Shown here in pieces: positions 5,324-10,416 of a stretch of 10,416 nt of DNA. Each line of letters starts with the position of its first letter. The stretch's first letter is position 1. The stretch spans positions 1 through 10,416 of the forward strand of contig JBDIAL010000129.1 in the NCBI GenBank assembly GCA_039812405.1. Reading direction: 5' to 3'. Origin of the DNA: Nostocoides sp039812405 (GTDB taxonomy: Bacteria; Actinomycetota; Actinomycetes; Actinomycetales; Dermatophilaceae). Under the pieces are notes generated by a model that saw nothing but the letters and a program-made list of their open reading frames with translations, ran no database searches and was not told the DNA's origin. The position numbers were made by a program, and so were the translations under genes.

Positions 5324-7278
5324 CAGGCTCCTTCCTCTCTCAGGTCGGCCTGCCGGCGCTGCAGGGCTTGCAGGCGTCGGCTCACCTCTCGGGTCTGCTC
5401 CGGGTCGGCGTCGGGGTCGGAGGCCAGGCGGCGCAGGCTGCTCATCGCGTCGGCGACCTGGCGGGACAGCGTGATCTCCTCGACCCGGGCGACGAGGGCG
5501 TCGACGTAGCGTCGGGTGGGCCGACCGGTCGCCTTGTCCATCCGGGTGGGCAGCGGCGCGACGGCCAGCTCGGCGACGAACGGGCGCACCGCCAGCGGGG
5601 CCGCCTCGGCCACGGCGGACGTCCAGGCGGTCAGCGAGCGGGTCGGGTCGAGCCCGGCCGTCCGGATCCCGTCGAAGACGGCGCGGTGCGCCGGAGCGGA
5701 GAAGGCCCCGGCCTCGATCCGGTCGACGACACCCGGGTCGAAGAGGTCGGGATACTGCAGAAGCGCCTGGAGCAGCTGGTGCTCGGCGTTGACGACGGGA
5801 TCGCGCAGGTCGGGGGCGGGCACGGCGGCCACCAGCTCGGCGGCCGAGGGCTCGGGGACGGCGGCGTCGGGGTGGTCGACGGCCGGCGACGTCTGCCGGC
5901 CCCCGGGGTGCCCCGACCCCGAGCGGGCCGCCCGGGCGGCCCGCTGCACCTCGCTGCGCAGCTGGTCGACCTCGACGCCGAGCCAGCCCGCGACGGTCCG
6001 GACGTACTCCGGCCGGAGGGCGGCGTCGCGGATGTCGGAGACGATGGGGGCAGCGGCGCGCATCGCCTGGACGCGTCCCTCGGCGGTCGTGAGGTCGAAG
6101 CGCGCGATCGTCGTCCGGACGGCGAACTCGAACATCGGCACGGCGTCGGCGACGAGTGCCCGCACCGCGTCCTCGCCGCGGGCCATCCGCAGCTCGCACG
6201 GATCCATGCCGTCGGCGGCGACCGCGACGAAGGACTGCGAGGCCCAGCGCTGGTCCTCCCGGTATGCCTTCATGGCCGCGGCCTGGCCGGCGGCGTCGCC
6301 GTCGAAGGTGAACACGACCCGGGCGGGGGCGAGCTCGGCCTCGTCGCGCAGGATCCGCCGCAGCACCTTGATGTGGTCGACGCCGAAGGCCGTCCCGCAC
6401 GTCGCGACCGCCCCCTCGACGCCGGACAGGTGGGCCGCCATCACGTCGGTGTAGCCCTCGACGACGACGGCCTGGCGGTCGCGGGCGATGGCCCGCTTCG
6501 CCGCGTCGAGGCCGTAGAGCACCGTCGACTTCTTGTAGATCGGCGTCTCGGAGGTGTTGAGGTACTTGGCCTGGACGGCGTCGTCCTCGAACAGCCGGCG
6601 CGCTCCGAAGCCCACGGTGTCGCCGGTGATGTCCCGGATCGGCCACACGAGGCGGCCGCGGAAGCGGTCGTAGAGGCCGCGCGATCCCCGGCCGGACAGC
6701 CCGCCGATCGTCAGCTCGTCGTCGGTGAACCCCAGGCCCCGCAGGTGCCGCGTCAGCTCCTCCCCGCCCCGGGGGGCGAAGCCCACGCCGAACTGCCGCG
6801 CCGCCTCGCCGTCGAAGCCGCGGGCCCGCAGGAAGTCGCGGGCGATCCGGGCGTCCGGACGCTCGAGCAGCGCGGCGGCATACAGCTCCTGCGCGGCCCG
6901 GTGCGCCTCGAGGAGCCGGGAGCGCTTGCCCAGGCCCTCCTCCCGCCCGCGCGGGCCGCCGTCCTCGCGGCGCAGCTCCATGCCGAGCCGGGAGGCGAGC
7001 CGCTCGACGGACTCGGAGAAGGTGAGGTGCTCGACCTTCATGACGAACTCGATGACGTCGCCGCCCTCGCCGCACCCGAAGCACTTGAACGTCCCGTTGG
7101 CCGGACGCACCGTGAAGGACGGCGTCTTCTCGTCGTGGAAGGGGCACAGCCCCTTGAACGAGCCGGGCCCGGCAGGGCGCAGCGTGACGTGCTCCCGGAC
7201 GACGTCGTCGAGTGCGGTGCGTTCCTTCACCGTCGCGATGTCCTCGGGGTTGATCCGCCCGGCCACGCCGCCCATCAT
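5323..7278 (-). CDS. dnaG: DNA primase
   Basis: Makes the RNA primers for replication in partnership with the DnaB helicase. The 651-aa length suits actinobacterial primases. The N-terminal CHC2 zinc ribbon has Cys45, His48, Cys66 and Cys69 (LCPFHDEKTPSF, then FKCFGCG). The RNA-polymerase core follows, with YDRFRGRLVWPIRD (203-216) and the YLNTSETPIYKKSTVLYGL segment (239-257). The Toprim acidic residues are Glu274 (VVVEGYTDVM) and Asp326/Asp328 (FTFDGDAAG). After a low-complexity linker (about 445-490), the C-terminal helicase-interaction region ends in a charged helix (LQALQRRQADL). ATG 7278 starts one base after the dgt stop and has no clear Shine-Dalgarno, so translation is probably coupled to dgt. 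A second ATG at 7275 is equally possible. Confidence 0.97.
   Translation of the reverse strand: MMGGVAGRINPEDIATVKERTALDDVVREHVTLRPAGPGSFKGLCPFHDEKTPSFTVRPANGTFKCFGCGEGGDVIEFVMKVEHLTFSESVERLASRLGMELRREDGGPRGREEGLGKRSRLLEAHRAAQELYAAALLERPDARIARDFLRARGFDGEAARQFGVGFAPRGGEELTRHLRGLGFTDDELTIGGLSGRGSRGLYDRFRGRLVWPIRDITGDTVGFGARRLFEDDAVQAKYLNTSETPIYKKSTVLYGLDAAKRAIARDRQAVVVEGYTDVMAAHLSGVEGAVATCGTAFGVDHIKVLRRILRDEAELAPARVVFTFDGDAAGQAAAMKAYREDQRWASQSFVAVAADGMDPCELRMARGEDAVRALVADAVPMFEFAVRTTIARFDLTTAEGRVQAMRAAAPIVSDIRDAALRPEYVRTVAGWLGVEVDQLRSEVQRAARAARSGSGHPGGRQTSPAVDHPDAAVPEPSAAELVAAVPAPDLRDPVVNAEHQLLQALLQYPDLFDPGVVDRIEAGAFSAPAHRAVFDGIRTAGLDPTRSLTAWTSAVAEAAPLAVRPFVAELAVAPLPTRMDKATGRPTRRYVDALVARVEEITLSRQVADAMSSLRRLASDPDADPEQTREVSRRLQALQRRQADLREEGA
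5328..5336 (-). promoter_or_regulatory. Strong ribosome-binding site inside the end of dnaG
   Basis: AGGAAGGAG ends 4 nt before the ATG at 5323 and is embedded in the last codons of dnaG. It fixes the start of the 176-aa gene and shows that the larger minus-strand frame overlapping dnaG is not the real gene. Confidence 0.75.
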
Positions 7279-7279
7279 G

Positions 7280-8536
7280 TCAGGACGGGCTGGGCCGGTG
7301 GCCCGCCACGCACCATCGGCGGTGGAGGGCGACGGCGCTCACGTCGGTCAGCGAGGCGACCTGGTCGACGACGACCCGCAGGCGCGCCGCGTCGTCGCCG
7401 GCCGCGGCCCAGTCGGCGCCGAAGGAGGGGTCCAGCCGCTCCTCGGGGCGGTCGAGGTATGCCGTGACGAGCCCGGCGAGGAGGGCGCGCTGGCGGGCCT
7501 GCAGCGCGGCCCGCTCCGTGGAGAACATGACGTAGTGGGCGGCCACCGCCTTGAGGACCGCCACCTCGGCCCGGGCCGACTCGGGCACGACGAGGTCGGC
7601 GGCGTGCCGGGTGAGGTCGCCCGGGCCGTGCCGCTCCCGGGTCGCGCCCTCGACGGCGCGGACGAACCGGCCGACGATGCCCGAGGTGAGGTCCTTGAGC
7701 CCGGCGAGGGCCGCCCGCGAGCCGTCGAACCCCGTCGGCACGAGGCCCGTCCCGAGGATCCGCCCGAGCGCCTCGCCGAGGGCGTCGACCGACAGGTCGG
7801 GGGCGTAGAGGCCCGCTGCCACGGCGAGGACGCCGTCGACCTCCGTCGGGTCGCGCAGCACCCGCAGGTCGACCCGGCCCGAGGCGACCCCGTCCTCGAT
7901 GTCGTGGACCGAGTAGGCGACGTCATCGGACCAGTCCATGACTTGGGCCTCGACGCACCGCCGGCCCGGCTCCGCCCCCTCGCGAACCCAGTCGAAGACC
8001 GGGCGGTCGTCGGCGTAGACCCCGAACTTGGGCGTGGGGACGGGGCCCTCGCCACGGGCCCACGGGTACTTCGTCGCCGCGTCGAGGCTGGCCCGGGTGA
8101 GGTTGAGCCCGGCCGGGCGCCCGTCGGGGTGGACCCGCTTGGGCTCCAGCCGGGTGAGCAGCCGCAGCGTCTGGGCGTTGCCCTCGAAGCCCCCGATCCC
8201 CGCTGCCGCCTCCTCGAGGGCGGCTTCGCCGGTGTGCCCGAACGGCGGGTGGCCGAGGTCATGGGCGAGGCACGCGGTGTCGACGAGGTCGGCGTTGCAG
8301 CCGAGCGCCTCCCCGAACTCACGCCCGATCTGGGCCACCTCGAGGGAGTGGGTGAGCCGGTTGCGGACGAAGTCGTCGGTCCCCGGCCCGAGGACCTGGG
8401 TCTTGGCGGAGAGCCGCCGCAGCGACGCGGAGTGGACCAGGCGCGCCCGGTCACGGGCGAAGTCGTCACGGTCCGCACGCTTGGTCACCGGGTCCTCGGT
8501 CACCCAGCGCTCGCGGTCGTGCGGTCCGTAGCTCAT
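7280..8536 (-). CDS. dgt: dGTPase-family deoxynucleoside triphosphate triphosphohydrolase
   Basis: HD-superfamily enzyme that splits dNTPs, classically dGTP, into deoxynucleoside and triphosphate and so controls the precursor pool; 418 aa, normal for the dGTPase-like class. Metal ligands of the HD site are His63 (RLTHSLEVAQ), His92-Asp93 (LAHDLGHPPFGH) and an Asp in MDWSDDVAYSVHDIEDG (200-216). Further family runs are SASLRRLSAKTQV (36-48) and GGFEGNAQTLRLL (115-127). I start it at ATG 8536 because homology begins there and a TACAGT box lies exactly 6 nt upstream; the frame stays open for 99 further codons with no family resemblance. It is first gene of the dgt-dnaG-176 aa unit. Its preferred dNTP in this organism cannot be told from sequence. 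Confidence 0.94.
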   Translation of the reverse strand: MSYGPHDRERWVTEDPVTKRADRDDFARDRARLVHSASLRRLSAKTQVLGPGTDDFVRNRLTHSLEVAQIGREFGEALGCNADLVDTACLAHDLGHPPFGHTGEAALEEAAAGIGGFEGNAQTLRLLTRLEPKRVHPDGRPAGLNLTRASLDAATKYPWARGEGPVPTPKFGVYADDRPVFDWVREGAEPGRRCVEAQVMDWSDDVAYSVHDIEDGVASGRVDLRVLRDPTEVDGVLAVAAGLYAPDLSVDALGEALGRILGTGLVPTGFDGSRAALAGLKDLTSGIVGRFVRAVEGATRERHGPGDLTRHAADLVVPESARAEVAVLKAVAAHYVMFSTERAALQARQRALLAGLVTAYLDRPEERLDPSFGADWAAAGDDAARLRVVVDQVASLTDVSAVALHRRWCVAGHRPSPS

Positions 8537-8542
8537 CGGACG

Positions 8543-8548
8543 ACTGTA
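8543..8548 (-). promoter_or_regulatory. Candidate -10 box of a leaderless dgt promoter
   Basis: Minus-strand TACAGT (TANNNT) is followed by exactly six bases and the ATG at 8536, placing +1 on the start codon. No Shine-Dalgarno is present and no -35 hexamer is recognisable. The box overlaps a GCATAC motif (8546-8551). This would give the dgt-dnaG unit its own promoter, separate from the cdh genes. Confidence 0.55.
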
Positions 8549-8579
8549 TGCGGGAGCACCGACACGCAGCGGGGTCGGC

Positions 8580-8596
8580 ACGGGCGGCGCGCCCGT
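8580..8596 (-). terminator. Hairpin between cdhB and dgt, possible terminator
   Basis: ACGGGCG and CGCCCGT pair perfectly (7 bp, 3-nt loop) 27 bp past the cdhB stop. A second short stem, CCGGG-GG-CCCGG (8611-8622), touches the stop codon itself. There is no T-tract. The position suits separation of the carnitine genes from dgt. Confidence 0.4.
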
Positions 8597-8622
8597 CGGA
8601 CAGGCGGTCACCGGGGGCCCGG

Positions 8623-9111
8623 TCACCGCAGGTCGATGCGGCGCCCGGCCTCCGGCGGCGGATCGCTCCGGAGCGTGGCGATCCGCTCGGCGACGTCGGC
8701 GGGGAACGGGCTGGACCGCCCGGCCGCCGTGTCGACGTGCACGCCGAGGATCTCCTCCGTCGCGCGGAGCCGGCCCTCGGCATACAGCTCGTGCCAGAGC
8801 CACACGAGCTTGGGCCCCGCGCCGACGACCCACGAGCGCACCTCGAGACCGACGCCGCCGGGCACCTCGTCGAGGTAGCGGACGTGCGCCTCGACCGTGT
8901 AGAGCGAGGTGTCGTGGGCGGCGCGCTCGGCCTCACCGAGCCCGATCGCCTCCATGACGGCGTCCGTTGCGTGCCCGAGGACGAGGACGTAGTAGGGCTC
9001 GGAGAGGTGGCCGTTGTAGTCGATCCACTCCGGCCGGACCGGCTCGCGCCAGACGACGGCGGGGTCGGCGCGCTCTGCCGCACCGACCCCGCCGGGCGTC
9101 TGCTCCGTCAT
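8623..9111 (-). CDS. cdhB: Betainyl-CoA thioesterase (hot-dog fold), carnitine catabolism
   Basis: Expected to hydrolyse betainyl-CoA to glycine betaine and CoA, the last step of the carnitine-to-betaine route. It has 162 aa, typical of single-domain 4HBT thioesterases. The active-site segment is WIDYNGHLSEPYYV (29-42), with Asp31, Asn33 and His35 at the positions of the D-x-N-x-H motif. The later run VEAHVRYLDEV (73-83) and the LYAEGRLRATEE strand (109-120) complete the fold. ATG 9111 overlaps the cdhA stop by 4 nt (ATGA), giving strong translational coupling. The specific substrate rests on gene order cdhC-cdhA-cdhB, as in Pseudomonas; the fold alone would only say acyl-CoA thioesterase. 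Confidence 0.85.
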   Translation of the reverse strand: MTEQTPGGVGAAERADPAVVWREPVRPEWIDYNGHLSEPYYVLVLGHATDAVMEAIGLGEAERAAHDTSLYTVEAHVRYLDEVPGGVGLEVRSWVVGAGPKLVWLWHELYAEGRLRATEEILGVHVDTAAGRSSPFPADVAERIATLRSDPPPEAGRRIDLR

Positions 9112-10049
9112 GTCCGGCCGAGGACGCGCAGGATCTCCACGAGGGCGCGGTCCCGCTCGGCGACGAGGTCGTCGATGGTCCGACCGTCGGCCTCCTCCTC
9201 GCAGCCGGCCACGACGTCGGCGCGCAGGCTCGCGGTGAGCGGCGGGGCGTCGAGCCGGGTCCACGGCGACAGGAGCGAGGGTCCGAAATGGTCGAGCATG
9301 TGGGCCATGCCGCCCTGCCCGCCGGCCAGGTGGAAGGTGAGCATCGGGCCCTGGCTCGCCCACCGCAGGCCGGGACCGGCGGTGATGGCACGGTCGATCT
9401 GGTCGACCGTCGCCTCCCCGTTGGCGACCATGTGGAGGGCCTCCCGCCACAGGGCCTCCTGGAGCCGGTTGGCGACGAACCCGGGCACCTCACGGTCCAT
9501 GGTGATGACGGACTTGCCGGCGTGCTCGAAGAACTCCGCCGTCCACGCGACGACCTCCGGGTCGGTCGCCTTCCCGCCGACGACCTCGACGAGCGGGATG
9601 AGGTAGGGCGGGTTGAACGGGTGCCCGACGACGGTGCGTCCCGGGTGGGCGCAGGCGACCTGCATCTCGCTCATGCCGTAGCCGGACGTCGAGGAGGAGA
9701 TGACGACGTCGGGGTCGGTCACCGCGTCGATGTCGGCGAGCAGCCTGATCTTGAGGTCGAGGTCCTCCGGGGCCGACTCCTGGACCAGCTCGGTGCCGCG
9801 GACGGCCTCGGCGAGGTCGGTGACGACCCGCAGGTTGTCCCGGCTCGCCCCCTCGGCGAGACCCAGCTCGGTCAGGGCCGGCCAGGCCGCGTCGACGAGG
9901 TGACGCAGCCGCGTGTCGGCGTCCGGGGCGGGGTCCCAGGCGGTGACCTCGTAGCCGCGGGAGAGGAAGTATGCCGCCCATCCCCCGCCGATGACCCCGG
10001 CGCCCACGCAGGTGACCCGGCGGACGTCCGCCGGTGCGACCCGCGCCAT
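9108..10049 (-). CDS. cdhA: L-carnitine 3-dehydrogenase
   Basis: NAD-dependent oxidation of L-carnitine to 3-dehydrocarnitine, by a member of the 3-hydroxyacyl-CoA dehydrogenase superfamily; 313 aa. The Rossmann motif is G16-A-G18-V-I-G21, and Asp39 at the end of the second strand (TAWDPAPDAD) favours NAD over NADP. The catalytic set is Ser122 (SSSTSG), His143 (VGHPFNP), Glu155 (PLVEVVGG) and Asn194 (VANRLQEALWREALH). Runs such as QESAPEDLDLK and GLRW..GP.LTFHLAGG agree with carnitine dehydrogenases, not with fatty-acid FadB enzymes. The start ATG 10049 overlaps the cdhC stop by one base, with GAGGG just upstream. Some bacteria have CdhA fused to the thioesterase; here the two are separate overlapping genes. 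Confidence 0.92.
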   Translation of the reverse strand: MARVAPADVRRVTCVGAGVIGGGWAAYFLSRGYEVTAWDPAPDADTRLRHLVDAAWPALTELGLAEGASRDNLRVVTDLAEAVRGTELVQESAPEDLDLKIRLLADIDAVTDPDVVISSSTSGYGMSEMQVACAHPGRTVVGHPFNPPYLIPLVEVVGGKATDPEVVAWTAEFFEHAGKSVITMDREVPGFVANRLQEALWREALHMVANGEATVDQIDRAITAGPGLRWASQGPMLTFHLAGGQGGMAHMLDHFGPSLLSPWTRLDAPPLTASLRADVVAGCEEEADGRTIDDLVAERDRALVEILRVLGRT

Positions 10050-10416
10050 CAGGCCCTCGAGGGGAGGGCCAGGATCTCCCGGCCCTGCTCGGGGGTCGCG
10101 ACGGACGCGCCCATCGACTCGATGATCGTCCGGGCCCGCTCGACGAGCTGGGCGTTCGTCGCCTTGACGCCCTTGCTGAGGTAGAGGTTGTCCTCGAGCC
10201 CGACGCGCACGTGTCCGCCGAGGAGGATCGACTGGGCGACCCACGGCATCTGCATCCGGCCCAGGGCGAAGGAGGTCCACACCGCGTTGTCGGGCAGCCG
10301 GTCCACCATCGCGGCGAGCAGGGCGGGGTCGGCGGGGGTGCCGTAGGGGATGTCCATGCACAGCTGGTACATCGGCGGGGCGTCGATGAGCCCCTCCTCG
10401 ACGAGCCGGTTGGCGA
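10049..10416 (-). CDS. cdhC: 3-dehydrocarnitine cleavage enzyme, BKACE/DUF849 family (5' part outside the window)
   Basis: Only the C-terminal 121 residues are visible, of a family length near 290-300. The BKACE signature GGHVRVGLEDN is intact, carrying the Arg, Glu and Asp that correspond to Arg226, Glu230 and Asp231 of the founding enzyme Kce. It is followed by LYLSKGVKATNAQLVERA and a VATPEQGREIL tail, as in the family. In BKACE chemistry a beta-keto acid and acetyl-CoA give a CoA ester plus acetoacetate. Next to cdhA and cdhB the expected substrate is 3-dehydrocarnitine and the product betainyl-CoA. The N-terminal metal-binding histidines are beyond the edge, so catalytic completeness cannot be checked. 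Confidence 0.9.
   Translation of the reverse strand, partial: ANRLVEEGLIDAPPMYQLCMDIPYGTPADPALLAAMVDRLPDNAVWTSFALGRMQMPWVAQSILLGGHVRVGLEDNLYLSKGVKATNAQLVERARTIIESMGASVATPEQGREILALPSRA

Noticed and set aside
4793..7147. 784-codon minus-strand frame that could suggest a fusion protein over dnaG
   Set aside because: Only the last 176 codons (from 5323) are real. The remainder reads dnaG in another frame, and a strong ribosome-binding site and TGATG junction mark the true start.
5275..7467. 730-codon plus-strand frame opposite dnaG
   Set aside because: It is antisense to primase with intact zinc-ribbon and Toprim residues; the shadow translation has no domain pattern.
8537..8833. 99-codon N-terminal extension of dgt
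   Set aside because: The extension is Arg/Pro-rich with no family resemblance, runs through the cdhB-dgt gap and into cdhB, and the family sequence starts at the ATG at 8536.

Overview
This window comes from a high-G+C actinobacterium. The style resembles Intrasporangiaceae/Dermatophilaceae, but that placement is an inference from codon use and gene content, not a match I could run. Supporting signs are very G/C-rich third codon positions, a GluB-like lipoprotein, a dgt-dnaG pair and two genes that look leaderless (a -10 box exactly 6 nt before the ATG). The window holds eight protein genes (two cut by the window edges) and one tRNA.

Left part: narG, the respiratory nitrate reductase catalytic subunit, runs leftwards off the window from position 1955. 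A 225-bp AT-richer spacer separates it from a divergent gene (2181-3056) for an orphan glutamate-type solute-binding lipoprotein. That spacer holds two overlapping palindromes on the narG side and a five-copy 11-12-bp repeat on the lipoprotein side.

Middle: a tRNA-Asn(GTT) on the minus strand (3363-3435) is followed by a six-helix DUF308/HdeD-like membrane protein on the plus strand (3591-4175). The next ~620 bp (4176-4792) carry no gene. They lie between convergent transcription units and contain a 14-bp perfect inverted repeat and a four-copy, exactly 64-nt tandem array of palindromic units.

Right part, all on the minus strand: the cdhC(partial)-cdhA-cdhB group overlaps gene to gene and encodes conversion of L-carnitine to glycine betaine. 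CdhA oxidises carnitine to 3-dehydrocarnitine. CdhC cleaves that with acetyl-CoA to acetoacetate and betainyl-CoA. CdhB hydrolyses betainyl-CoA. After an 86-bp gap with a hairpin come dgt (dNTP triphosphohydrolase), dnaG (primase) and a small unrecognised protein, coupled by a 1-nt gap and a 1-nt overlap.

The most unusual signal is at DNA level. The hexamer GTATGC/GCATAC occurs 16 times in every coding frame and in noncoding DNA, and accounts for 16 of the 23 TAT/ATA trinucleotides I counted. Its one-transition relative GTACGC/GCGTAC does not occur at all. This looks like the footprint of a lineage-specific methylation or restriction pressure.
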